NCBI GenBank assembly: GCA_903840265.1
Contig: CAIMFH010000026.1
Coordinates: 1-64,000 of the forward strand
Direction: 5' to 3'
Origin: an uncultured Schlesneria sp.
Lineage (GTDB): Bacteria; Planctomycetota; Planctomycetia; Planctomycetales; Planctomycetaceae
Length of the DNA: 64,000 nucleotides
The notes under the pieces were generated by a model. That model was not told where the DNA came from. It did no database searches and worked only from the letters and a program-made list of their open reading frames with translations. This document shows, one piece after another, positions 1-8,514 of the stretch; position 1 is the stretch's first letter, and every line of letters begins with the position of its first letter. Made by a program: the position numbers and the translations under genes.

Positions 1-124
1 CCGCGTTGCAGACCAACCAAACAAAGCTTGCCTGTCATCCTCGCAAAATCGACGGGATCTCGCCGATCGTGCTACCGGCATGAGCCACGCAGCGACCGCC
101 GGCCGAATTCGCAAAAAATGGCTT

Positions 125-508
125 TCACCACGGGCTGCTAGCGCGACGTTCCTCCGGTGTCAGCCTTGCCCATTTGCGTTTCGGAAAACATGCTTCGAAA
201 TCCTCACGAAAATCTACACAGAACGCCTCAATCGCTTCATGCAATTGGGCCACATAATAGCGAAATCGGCGATTACGAAACTCCTCGGGGAACAAACGGC
301 TCAAAATGATTCCGTTTTCTTTGCATTTTTGAAAGATCTCTTCCGACTCGCTGACACCTTTCGGTAGTCCTTTCATAAATTCAATGCAGCATATTTCGTT
401 CATTGCCATCACCGCTGTAAAACGGCCGACATTATCTTTTAACGCCCGTACGCTGGCGAATTTAATTTTCAATGGACTATCCTTCCGCAATCGATCGTAG
501 ATGGGCAA
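125..508 (-). CDS. hypothetical protein, possibly 5'-truncated
   Basis: Encodes about 127 residues from a TTG codon; an in-frame stop lies only a few codons upstream, and the first ATG is about 33 codons downstream, so the N-terminus may be lost or the start may be non-ATG. The product is soluble, mixed-charge and probably helical, with no signal peptide or membrane segment. The C-terminal half is rich in aromatic and acidic residues (RRFRYYVAQLHEAIEAF). I do not recognise a family; the helical character would fit a small HEPN-like or toxin/antitoxin-type protein but no RX4-6H motif is evident. It lies at the left edge of the accessory region, tail-to-tail spacing unknown, upstream of the helicase-nuclease gene in the same orientation with about 400 bases between. 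Treated as a probable but unassigned island gene. Confidence 0.45.
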   Translation of the reverse strand: MPIYDRLRKDSPLKIKFASVRALKDNVGRFTAVMAMNEICCIEFMKGLPKGVSESEEIFQKCKENGIILSRLFPEEFRNRRFRYYVAQLHEAIEAFCVDFREDFEACFPKRKWARLTPEERRASSPW

Positions 509-916
509 AAGTCTAAAATGTCAGACTCGAAACTGCAAAAGGTGTCGGCGATCGTCATTTCCCTATGATTTAACTCGGAGATATTTATCCGACCGTACGC
601 GCCGCCTTCTACATGACTGGAAGCTCGTCGTGAAGGTGATAAGGTGATTCATGGTGAACTGATGCCACTTGAATTCAAATCTTCATTCCGTCTGTGAGGC
701 TCGCACCGTGGAGATAAGGTCCGAGACCACGGAATGTCATTGCAGTCAATCGCAATGGGGCACTGAGTATCCTTGGCGGCGAAGTTGACATTCTATGTTC
801 TCAGGTGTTGTGGTTGATTTGGGCAGTCGTCAATCGCATCCACCGTTATGGGGACGTAGTCGAAGAATCTCGCACGACCATTGGGCGCGGCCCGTCCGAA
901 ATACGACTCTCGCATG
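509..916. other. intergenic stretch, nothing assigned
   Basis: About 400 bases between the small minus-strand gene and the 3' end of the helicase-nuclease gene. Only short overlapping reading frames without recognisable protein features are present. I see no RNA gene, clear terminator or repeat. Confidence 0.5.
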
Positions 917-3900
917 CTATTGGGGCAGTAATCGCCAACGATGTGAACTGTCGACGGTGGCCAATCCTCGCTTCAATAGCTCGCCGTACAAGACAGAGTT
1001 GACGTCTTTGCGAACCAATCCGCGAAACTGGTAGTCTTTCTTCAGGAGCGAGACAAGTTCAACCGCCTTTTTCGGAGTACCAGCTTGGGTGAGTGTGACA
1101 ATAACAGCGGCGGCCAACTGCATGCGGGTGTAGCTTTCGGTGGATTTGACGGCTGCGACCACGGCAAGTTGTGAGGCCGCGCTCTCCATCCCAGCCGATT
1201 TGTGCATAGCAACAGTTTCGTCGCGGAACGGTACTTCTTCATCGGGTTCATCGGGTTCATCGGACGACTCGGATGTCTCATTTAACTCGGATATGTCTTC
1301 ATCGGTTTCGAGGTTCTTGCGTTTGTCCGCAGATAGGGCTTCCAGCCGCTCATCGAACTCTTGAGTTTCATCGTCTTCGTCTGTCAACTCAAACAAATGT
1401 CGTTGCGCCGACCGCACTGCGACATCTCTGTCATCCTCTGCCTCTATAGTCGTTACAAGATTCTGTTTCAGCTCGTGGGACGAAACTGCCACGAACCAGT
1501 CTGAGTCAGTCGGCGGGATGCGATCCACCGGAGTCGGTTCAATTCCAAGCTCTCGGAGAGCCGCAAAAACTGGCTCAAGCGACGCATCTCTGTTCGCGTA
1601 GAAGGAACTTCCACGAACTCGCTGAAAGCGCATTCCACAGCGTTCCAACATCCGCTGGCGAGACATATCGCTGTCGTATCGGTCAGGTCCGTGCCACCGA
1701 TCCCCGTCACACTCAATGGCCAACCGGCTACGCAATCCTTCTACCACCAAGTCGATGCGTTTCCCGGCGAGTTCGTACTGAGGCAGCACTCGATACCGCT
1801 GTTCGATCAAGATGCTCGCGACGTCACGTTCAAACTCGCTTTCGCAGCGAGTAAGGTCGCACTCACCGATGACGGGCGCTGGGTTGTAACAGAAGTCGAT
1901 AAGTTTTCGCCGCATGCACCCGGAATTGCATTCCTCGGGTCTAACTGAATGAAACAGCCACATCTGATCGCGCGCACGTGAGGCCGCGACGTTGAATCGC
2001 CGCTGGTCCGGAAACTTCGTCAGTGGCCCGAACCGTCCCGGTCCTTCGACTGCTGCGACGAGACTGAGAAAGATCACATCTCGCTCGTCGCCCTGAAAGC
2101 TGTAGGCGTCACCACAGACCAAGCGACGTTCGACGAACGGCTTCTGGCCCAAAGTTTCAAGCAACATGCCCTCGATCAGTTTTGCTTGAGCCTGCCCCTG
2201 CAAAGCGATCACGCCCATCGTTTTTCCGTCGTAGCGTGTGTCTTTCAAGCACTGTTCGATGGTGTGAACAATTACACAGGCTTCGGGGCGGTTAATTACG
2301 TTGCTATTTCGTCCTTCGCGGTATCCGTCCGTTACATATCGCACCTGAATCGGAACCAGTCGATTCGGTGGATACTGACGCAACGGGATCAAGGGCGTGC
2401 CCGAGTAGCAGAGATCGTTCGAGAAGCGAATGATTTCGGGCATACAGCGAAAATGTTCCGTAAGTGTGACGGGGACACCGAATCGCAGCGAGGCTTGATC
2501 AAACAAACTACTCGCGGGGTCAAGCAACTCAGAATGTGGGAACTCCGGAAGACATTTCTGTTGCAACTTCTGGACTTCCGATTGATTGATTCCAATTGCC
2601 TCTGGCGAAATCTGCTTGTCGTCCCCTACGATGATGCACTGTTTAGCCAGATAGCTGAGTAACAATCCTTCCGGCCCCGTCTGGCTGGCCTCATCCACAA
2701 TGACAATATCGAATGCTTCAGGCTGCATGTCTATCTGTTCGACGACCCGATGCAATGGCATGATCCAACCGGGAATGGACGCACGGCACTCGTGCAACTT
2801 CTCACGCGCGGTACGTCGATACGTTTCAACGTACTTGCCAGTCCCTTTTCCGATCTTACGCACGGCGAGTTCCCACGCCGTGAGTGCCATTTGCTGTTCT
2901 CGATTCTCTTGAAGTCGAGTCATGCAGGCTTGCCAAGCCTTCAATGACGCAAGACGCTTGACGATTTGAAGGTATTGCCGCTCGTGATCTGTAGTCGCTT
3001 TGGAAAGGTCTGCCTCGGCATGCTCCGCATTGAATCGTTGATACCATGCGAGACCGCGTCGCCAGTTCCATGCGCCTGCCAAATGCGCCATATGCGTATC
3101 TAGCAACTCATCATGTGTTTCAGTATTGCGGATTCGTTGGACAAGGCGAGGAGCCACAAGAGCGAGCGCAGCGAGAGTTCTATCCTGTTGTCGAAGTTGC
3201 GCCTGAAGATCGATATCTTTCCGTAGTGCGTCTAAAGATGACTCGTAGAGGTTGGCGTCGCCTGATTGTGCTGCCGTCAGCAAGGTCGCGTATGCGGGAT
3301 GGCGGCGCTCAAGCGGACCAACTGTCGGAATGCTTGCTAACAGTTCCTGTCGTAGTCGTGCTGCATTTTTGAGTTCCAGTCGGGCCGCATCGTATGCCAA
3401 CGCTAGAGCCAGTTGCTCGGGCCATTCGGCTGTTTCATTTGAAAGTAGACGGTGTGCATCGCCTCCAACCCGGTTGATCGCTTCTCTTCGCAGTCTACCA
3501 AATTCGAGGCAGGCTCGCATGGCTGCAGACCACTCGACCAGTTGGAGCCGAGAAAGCGTCAGGCTTTCGACCGCGAGGTTCTCGCAGTTGGCTTGAACGG
3601 ATAAAAGTTGATTTGTTGCGCGGTACGAACGGAACGCATGTAGTACTTTGAGCAAAGATGATAGTGTCGCTTTGTCTCGGCACAGACGCCCTTGAAAACG
3701 AACTTGTGTCCAGAGGTAACGGCATCGTTTCACGACGGCCGCTCGAAACGGACCAAAACCAAAGCCTCCCCCAGCGATCAGGTGAGCGAGGAGGTCAGTG
3801 ACATCCGCGAGCCATTGTTCCGATGAGATACCCGCAGGTATTCTTGGCTCGACATCCGTCTCAACGTGCTGCTGTGCAATCTCAATCAATTTCAATGAAT

Positions 3901-5950
3901 CATCCGCTCGACCAACCAATTCAATCCAAGCACCATCTCGTCCCGATATCGCATCGCCGATCGCGCGACTAGACCACGAAAAAACCGCATGTTGCATTCG
4001 CGATCGTGCTTGAATGGCTTGGTAATAGATTCTGCCGAGTTCCGACCGTTGTTCGTCGGTCATTGAACCGAGAACAACAATCCGTTGGCTGCCGCTGTGA
4101 TGCTCGATTGATGCGAACTTATCTCGGAATCGCTGTTCGTTGCCAATGGCCACCCGAACGTGATCCGGCGCTGGTAGCTGCGTGATCAGTGGGAATGCGA
4201 GCGGAAGCAATTGTTCGGCTTCGGCCGCATGTTCTCTCCAAAACTGAACGGCTCGCCGTAATGGCTCGACAGGTTCAAGGAGCCGATGGCCTTCCGGGTT
4301 TTCATCTTCCAACCAGTCGAACGAGTCAAACTCCGCACACAACCGCTGAACGATTTCCGAAGCCGTTCCTTCGTAGTCGGTATCACTCACTCGATGGACA
4401 GTTGTCTCAATTTCTCGCAGTTCACGCTGACGACGTTGCAATTGACGAATCGCGGTCTCACACTCCCGTCTTTGATTTTCGAGTACCGCAATATCGTGCG
4501 CCATTGCGACGGGATTCCAAGAGTTGCACTGGCGTTGAATTTCCTGAACAGATTTACGAAGGCTATCCAAAGAAGTTGTGTCGTCTCCCAACAGGCTCAC
4601 ACTCAGCGGGCGAATTTCGTCGGGTATTTTCTCGCGAAGTACCTGCAGCGCGCGTGGCGTCTGGCTTGTTACGAGCACCCGCAGCCCCTGCGCTAGAAAA
4701 TGGCTGACCAGATTGACGATCGTGTGGCTCTTGCCTGTACCGGGTGGTCCTTGAACCAACACGCCCGGTTTGCCTGCCAGTCGGTAGACAATCTCTCTCT
4801 GTTGGTCATTGGTCGGTAGAGGAAACAACAGTGTCTCGGGAGGTAAGGCGACTCGGATCCCAATGCCGCTATTATCAGGTTTGTCAAAGCTGCCGCAGAC
4901 TTCCCGCAATCCACGGGAAAGACGACCACCGGAATCAATCTGCAACACGGTCTGCTTCAACGCATTCACCAGCGTTCGCCCACCGCGTCGACGAAGGATT
5001 AAGACTGGAGCGAAGAAGATTTGCGGCGTGCTTTGAGCAGATACGGGAAGTGTAAGACCATCCGAAATCTCTACGTCCGGTGACAGGTCTAGCACCCAGT
5101 CTTGAAGCTGATTGATCACCGCATCTCGATCCCAAATCGTATCCAACCCTGTCACTGCCTGTGACACGCGCTGCTGCACTTCGGGCGACGGCTGATGCTC
5201 GGGACTAAGCATGTCTTGCTCAAGGGAGATGCCGCCATCAGCAGACGGCGAAACCGTCAGCTCACCACTGATCCGGTCCATATCAACACGGACCCGAGCC
5301 ACGATAAGTGGACGGCAAACGCGATGGTTATCAACCATCCACAGCAACGTGCCGAGTCCCAAGACAACCTCAATTTGTTCGCCGCGTTTGTCCTGCTCTT
5401 GAAAGATCGAAAAGAGCTGGCGATAGACGTGTTGAACACATTCCCATCGCTTGTACGCCTCACGCCATTTTGACCAATCGGTCGCGAGGTAACGTGCCCA
5501 TGCCGCGCGCACTTCCGGAAAGTCCTCAAGACACAGGTTCGGGGACTCGTTAGCCTCCCAGTCAACCTTATCGACGTCGATCAGCGCTGGAATCTGTTCC
5601 AACAGACGCGGCGGTTCTTTTGGATTCCCCAAGGCATTTGCGTCGACCCACCGAGCGCACATTATCGGCGGCTTGGTGGGCAACGGTTTGGCTGGTCGCC
5701 GAATTTGTAACCACTCGTCGTCATCGGAAGTCGATTTACCCCAAGACCAAGCCGCCGTCGAACATTCAGGTTCCCTCGGAATGTCCGCAATCCTGAGCAC
5801 ATTTTCATACTGTGAAACGTCTCGAATTAGCGGACTGCGCAACTGAATCAACTCGGCGAGATACCGGAAGAGATTCGCAGCGTGGAGCCGAACACCAACG
5901 TCAGCAGTCGACACGTCATCATCATTCGACATCAATGTGTTGGACGTCAT
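917..5950 (-). CDS. superfamily 1 helicase with fused Vsr/DUF559-like nuclease, probable anti-phage defence protein
   Basis: A 1677-residue multidomain protein. After a roughly 370-residue N-terminal domain of unknown function, the P-loop GPPGTGKSHT lies near residue 401, followed by the UPF1/DNA2-type motif TSQTPRAL, a long insert with coiled-coil character, Walker B DEASQ near residue 1085, motif III GDDKQISP, and the C-terminal helicase motifs SFQGDERDVIFLS and FNVAASRARDQMWL. Residues about 1355-1455 form a PD-(D/E)XK nuclease of the Vsr/DUF559/MTES_1575 type (IDLVVEG, then IECDGDRWHG). An acidic linker leads to a terminal winged-helix-like segment. Known relatives with helicase plus Vsr-like nuclease occur in bacterial defence islands and some protect against phage; defence here is inference from architecture and from its place beside integration sites. 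A second ATG lies six codons downstream. No methylase or partner gene is adjacent, so it may act alone. Confidence 0.85.
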   Translation of the reverse strand: MTSNTLMSNDDDVSTADVGVRLHAANLFRYLAELIQLRSPLIRDVSQYENVLRIADIPREPECSTAAWSWGKSTSDDDEWLQIRRPAKPLPTKPPIMCARWVDANALGNPKEPPRLLEQIPALIDVDKVDWEANESPNLCLEDFPEVRAAWARYLATDWSKWREAYKRWECVQHVYRQLFSIFQEQDKRGEQIEVVLGLGTLLWMVDNHRVCRPLIVARVRVDMDRISGELTVSPSADGGISLEQDMLSPEHQPSPEVQQRVSQAVTGLDTIWDRDAVINQLQDWVLDLSPDVEISDGLTLPVSAQSTPQIFFAPVLILRRRGGRTLVNALKQTVLQIDSGGRLSRGLREVCGSFDKPDNSGIGIRVALPPETLLFPLPTNDQQREIVYRLAGKPGVLVQGPPGTGKSHTIVNLVSHFLAQGLRVLVTSQTPRALQVLREKIPDEIRPLSVSLLGDDTTSLDSLRKSVQEIQRQCNSWNPVAMAHDIAVLENQRRECETAIRQLQRRQRELREIETTVHRVSDTDYEGTASEIVQRLCAEFDSFDWLEDENPEGHRLLEPVEPLRRAVQFWREHAAEAEQLLPLAFPLITQLPAPDHVRVAIGNEQRFRDKFASIEHHSGSQRIVVLGSMTDEQRSELGRIYYQAIQARSRMQHAVFSWSSRAIGDAISGRDGAWIELVGRADDSLKLIEIAQQHVETDVEPRIPAGISSEQWLADVTDLLAHLIAGGGFGFGPFRAAVVKRCRYLWTQVRFQGRLCRDKATLSSLLKVLHAFRSYRATNQLLSVQANCENLAVESLTLSRLQLVEWSAAMRACLEFGRLRREAINRVGGDAHRLLSNETAEWPEQLALALAYDAARLELKNAARLRQELLASIPTVGPLERRHPAYATLLTAAQSGDANLYESSLDALRKDIDLQAQLRQQDRTLAALALVAPRLVQRIRNTETHDELLDTHMAHLAGAWNWRRGLAWYQRFNAEHAEADLSKATTDHERQYLQIVKRLASLKAWQACMTRLQENREQQMALTAWELAVRKIGKGTGKYVETYRRTAREKLHECRASIPGWIMPLHRVVEQIDMQPEAFDIVIVDEASQTGPEGLLLSYLAKQCIIVGDDKQISPEAIGINQSEVQKLQQKCLPEFPHSELLDPASSLFDQASLRFGVPVTLTEHFRCMPEIIRFSNDLCYSGTPLIPLRQYPPNRLVPIQVRYVTDGYREGRNSNVINRPEACVIVHTIEQCLKDTRYDGKTMGVIALQGQAQAKLIEGMLLETLGQKPFVERRLVCGDAYSFQGDERDVIFLSLVAAVEGPGRFGPLTKFPDQRRFNVAASRARDQMWLFHSVRPEECNSGCMRRKLIDFCYNPAPVIGECDLTRCESEFERDVASILIEQRYRVLPQYELAGKRIDLVVEGLRSRLAIECDGDRWHGPDRYDSDMSRQRMLERCGMRFQRVRGSSFYANRDASLEPVFAALRELGIEPTPVDRIPPTDSDWFVAVSSHELKQNLVTTIEAEDDRDVAVRSAQRHLFELTDEDDETQEFDERLEALSADKRKNLETDEDISELNETSESSDEPDEPDEEVPFRDETVAMHKSAGMESAASQLAVVAAVKSTESYTRMQLAAAVIVTLTQAGTPKKAVELVSLLKKDYQFRGLVRKDVNSVLYGELLKRGLATVDSSHRWRLLPQ

Positions 5951-6212
5951 CGTGCAGAACGCCGAGGGTAAGGTCGAGTGGATTGTGATAAAGCCGCGTC
6001 GACGCAGCGGATGCGCTAGATTCTGAATCGCGAATATGGGCTTGCATCGCTGTCAGGGTAAAATGTCAACGAACATGTTGCAACGGCTGTGATTGGTTCC
6101 TTCGCCGAACTGGCAACGTAAATGCTCGTCGATTTTCAATCGACGACAAATCCACGAACCGTAGGTGTAATGAATGAGTTACGGACCATCATTCGCTGCC
6201 CGAGCGATGTAG

Positions 6213-6486
6213 CAGCCTGACTGGAAGGTCGTTCACGGCACGATCTGGAGAGACACAGTCGGCAAGCGAATCAACCACGCATGGTGCGAACGCGGTGAAT
6301 TCGTGATTGCCCCCTCAATGCCAGTCGGTTCACGAATCATCGAACATCGAACATCGACGGTACTACCGGGTTGGCAAAGTTGAGGTCGGCACGGTGTATT
6401 CGTCCGATGACGCGCTGATTTTATCCATCAAGACCGGCAATAACGGCCCGTGGGATGAGACAGAGAAGGCCAGAAATCATGATTGA
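6213..6486 (+). pseudogene. frameshifted remnant of a small phage/planctomycete hypothetical protein
   Basis: One frame reads DWKVVHGTIWRDTVGKRINH then AWCERGEFVIAPSMPVG (from 6219), stops matching near 6345, and the reading resumes in another frame as YYRVGKVEVGTVYSSDDALIL...GPWDE (6361-6486). Together they resemble a single small conserved protein found in phages and planctomycete mobile DNA, of unknown function. A short tandem duplication (atcgaacatcg aacatcg, about 6339-6356) sits exactly at the frame break and probably caused it. No start codon remains: a stop lies just upstream. The gene lies between the helicase-nuclease and the left att site, and supports the view that this is decaying mobile DNA. 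Confidence 0.5.
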
Positions 6487-6822
6487 GTATTCTGCTGATA
6501 GTCAGTCACTTCGTTGAAGTAACCGTTTCGCGATCACCGGGTTGAGCCAACTAATATTGACGCTTCAAGGAATGGAAATGCGTCTTCAAGACTTCTCGAA
6601 GTTCTTCATGCTTCTCCCGAATGAGCTTCAGCCAATGGATTATCTGAGTTACTTGGATGTAGCGCCCCTTGGCGGCACGATCAACCCGCGTTTCGTTACT
6701 GGTCTGATAATGACCTGAAATGGTCTGATAAGGCCGAAAACCGTTACGGCCCACTCTGGATGGAAGTCCACAAGTCGCTGAAATAAAATGGATTACGCGC
6801 AATTAATCAATTCAAAGGTTCG
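6487..6822. other. intergenic stretch before the att site
   Basis: About 335 bases without a convincing gene. A minus-strand frame (6551-6802) ends in a lysine-rich helical segment (LKLIREKHEELREVLKTHF) that could be the tail of a lost gene, but has no recognisable family and no clear start. No 5' half of ssrA (a ggggcg start, tag-peptide frame) could be found here. Confidence 0.4.
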
Positions 6823-6840
6823 ATTCCCCCCGCCTCCATG
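6823..6840 (+). other. attachment site (left), 3' end of tmRNA gene ssrA
   Basis: The 18-base sequence attccccccgcctccatg recurs exactly at 16532-16549. The sequence ggttcgattccccccgcctc followed by ca (6818-6837) has the form of a T-loop (TTCGATT), a T-stem strand and an acceptor strand CGCCTCC with discriminator A. Pairing CGCCTCC with a GGGGGCG 5' end would put a G-U pair at position 3-70, the alanine identity element of tmRNA. Only the 3' end is present: bases before GGTTCGATT do not complete the T-stem. This is the expected structure of an att copy left by integration into ssrA. Confidence 0.7.
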
Positions 6841-6844
6841 ACAA

Positions 6845-6880
6845 ACGCCTGTTGGAAATGCTCCAACAGGCGTTTTTTAT
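6845..6880 (+). terminator. intrinsic terminator following the left att site
   Basis: Perfect 12-bp stem ACGCCTGTTGGA (6845-6856) and TCCAACAGGCGT (6862-6873) with a 5-base loop, followed by a run of T. It lies four bases past the att core, where the ssrA terminator would be expected, and is oriented for plus-strand transcripts. Confidence 0.85.
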
Positions 6881-6943
6881 TGGATTTACAGGCATTTTCC
6901 TGCTTCGATGCTTTGCGTCAGCAGGTTCCATTAGCCAGAAAAG

Positions 6944-6998
6944 TTCCGATAACAGGCTTTCTTGGTTCCGATAAGAGGTTAGAATGCCGTTATTGGAA
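6944..6998. repeat. short repeated motif, candidate integrase arm sites (left end)
   Basis: Two direct copies of ttccgataa (6944-6952, 6966-6974) and one inverted near-copy ttattggaa (6990-6998; ttccaataa on the other strand) lie in 55 bases just inside the left att site and just upstream of the integrase stub. Related motifs ttccgatag and ttccaataa lie just inside the right att site (16411-16441). Their placement fits arm-type binding sites of a tyrosine recombinase; this is inference. Confidence 0.4.
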
Positions 6999-7030
6999 CC
7001 AATTGCCTCCACCTTTCGGGACTGCTGAAA

Positions 7031-7530
7031 ATGCGAAACACGCCCCTGAAGAGAACCATAAAAGGTTTCACTCGATCAATCGGGAAACGGTCTGACGGGA
7101 CAGTTCCAAAGTTCCTCCTTGGGCACGATAAAGCGGTGGCCGAAAACCGCAGGGATGCCATCATTGCTCTCTGGGCGGAAATAGAAAAACGAACGGGATC
7201 AGTGAAAACATACGGTTCTGGCAAGACCGAAACCAAAGTCGGCGGGCCGTATTGGTCGCCAGACGAGGAAAAGAAGGCGAAGGCAATTGCGAGGGGAGAA
7301 AGCGTCCTCATCGCCCCCACTCGCCCCGGTGATTCCATCAGCTACTTTGACAGAATACGAAGCCTCAAGGAACTGGTGCCCGTTGAGCCAATGTTTCCAC
7401 AGCATTTCGATGACGGGCATGATCGGTTGATAGATGAACTGCTGCAAATCAAATCCCGTTTGGTGGGCGAGAAAAACAAGCACAAAGACCTGACTGGCCA
7501 GACTCTCTTCCAATCCATCGAAGCATCCCA
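7031..7530 (+). pseudogene. N-terminal stub of a planctomycete-type tyrosine recombinase (integrase)
   Basis: The frame from ATG 7031 reads PLKRTIKGFTRSIGKR, KFLLGHDKAVAENRRDAIIA, AKAIARGESVL and TGQTLFQSIEA. That order (basic N-terminus, LG..K..A..R...L..LW, KAIARGE, then TGQTL) matches my recollection of the N-terminal and core-binding part of planctomycete phage-type integrases. The catalytic domain with its R-H-R-Y tetrad is missing: after about 7526 the similarity ends and the sequence passes into an HsdR-like segment in another frame. The stub starts about 190 bases from the left att site and points into the island, the usual place for an integrase. The island is therefore probably immobile on its own. 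Confidence 0.6.
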
Positions 7531-7532
7531 AG

Positions 7533-7790
7533 GCCAACGATTTTGCTCCGATCAAGACGTGCATTGCCGTGTTGGCAGAGAAGATTCGCTCGTTCACGGA
7601 AGAAGCCAGCATCGAAGACCTGATGGAAAAGGTCGGGCAACTGCTGGATGAGTCGATTGCGACCAAGGGCTATGTCATCCATGCAACGGAAACGTCATCG
7701 CTCATCGACCTGAGCCAGATCGACTTCGATGCACTGAAGGCTCATTTCGAGGCAGCCCACCGTGGCTGGAAACTGATGTTTGGTCCGTTT
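7533..7790 (+). pseudogene. C-terminal fragment of a type I restriction HsdR subunit
   Basis: In the frame starting at 7533 the translation contains APIKTCIAVLAEKIRSFTEE, SIEDLMEKVGQLLDESIATK, GYVI and LIDLSQIDFDALKAHFE. This arrangement is characteristic of the C-terminal helical region of EcoEI-type HsdR proteins (restriction-translocase subunit of type I systems). There is no helicase or nuclease domain, no hsdM or hsdS, and similarity stops after the AHFEAAHRG stretch. The fragment abuts the integrase stub with a change of frame, so a deletion probably joined the two genes. The frame stays open to 7856, but the last part looks unrelated. Confidence 0.55.
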
Positions 7791-7852
7791 GGGAATTCTA
7801 CCAGCGGAAAACACGGTTGGCCAAGGGTAGCAGTGGATGGGCACTTGGGCCG

Positions 7853-8233
7853 TTAGCGCCTTCGGGCAGGCGACTCCACCAGTCGGGCGAGCAGTGGATT
7901 GACCATGAGGAGTGTTTCTTGATCCGCCATCTGGAGTAGCGTCTCGAACAGCTTGCGAGCTTGATCCTTCATGATCGGAAGCGGGTCGGTTGCATCAGCA
8001 ACTGGAAGCAGATCGTGGGGCGTCGTCCCAAGTGCCGTAGCCAGCCGCTCAACGAGGTCGATCCCCGGAGCCGCCCCACCACTTTCCAGCCGCCCGATGT
8101 AAGACGGAGTGACGTGGGCTTGTCGAGCCAACTCGATCTGCGTCAGCCCACGAGAATGCCGAACCTTCCGCAATTGTGTTGCAAAAAGGTTGACGATCTC
8201 TCCGTGCTTGATTTTCGCTTTGCGAGCGGCCAT
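7853..8233 (-). CDS. Xre-family helix-turn-helix regulator
   Basis: A 126-residue DNA-binding protein. I choose the ATG at 8233 (MAARKAKIKHG) because AGGAAGGTG lies at a good distance upstream; a longer frame reaches 8275. Residues about 17-70 form a typical HTH_3/Cro-CI domain: FATQLRKVRHSRGLTQIELA, then RQAHVTPSYIGRLESGGAAP, then DLVERLATALG. The C-terminal 50 residues are helical and probably mediate dimerisation. It is divergent from the membrane coiled-coil gene at 8515, and an inverted repeat between candidate promoter elements in the shared region is a possible operator. It could control that gene, itself, or wider island functions; no target is proven. Confidence 0.85.
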   Translation of the reverse strand: MAARKAKIKHGEIVNLFATQLRKVRHSRGLTQIELARQAHVTPSYIGRLESGGAAPGIDLVERLATALGTTPHDLLPVADATDPLPIMKDQARKLFETLLQMADQETLLMVNPLLARLVESPARRR

Positions 8234-8296
8234 GCGAACACCTTCCTGCTGGTATCGGCATGGGCACGGAATCAAGAGTACGCACGATAGTAGTCG

Positions 8297-8324
8297 TTGA
8301 CAGGCACTATTGTGCTGTTAGGAT
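8297..8324 (+). promoter_or_regulatory. candidate promoter with embedded operator-like palindrome
   Basis: A perfect -35 TTGACA (8297-8302) is followed after 16 bases by TAGGAT (8319-8324). Between them sits the inverted repeat gcac-tatt-gtgc (8304-8315). Placement in the divergent region between the Xre gene and the coiled-coil membrane gene fits an Xre-repressed promoter. The -10 is weak, so confidence is modest. Confidence 0.35.
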
Positions 8325-8514
8325 GAGCGGGCGAGGCATCTGCCTCAAGACGATGCCTCCCCTGCAATCCACCGCTCGCTCCTTTTTGGGCGTCTCACGA
8401 CCACATGCACAATCTGCACGGTTCATCGTCACTCCAACCGAACCTTCGTGCAACTTCGTTCAGTGCAGGCTGAAACCCCCTGCCACGCCACCAGTCTTCC
8501 ATGCGGACACAAAC

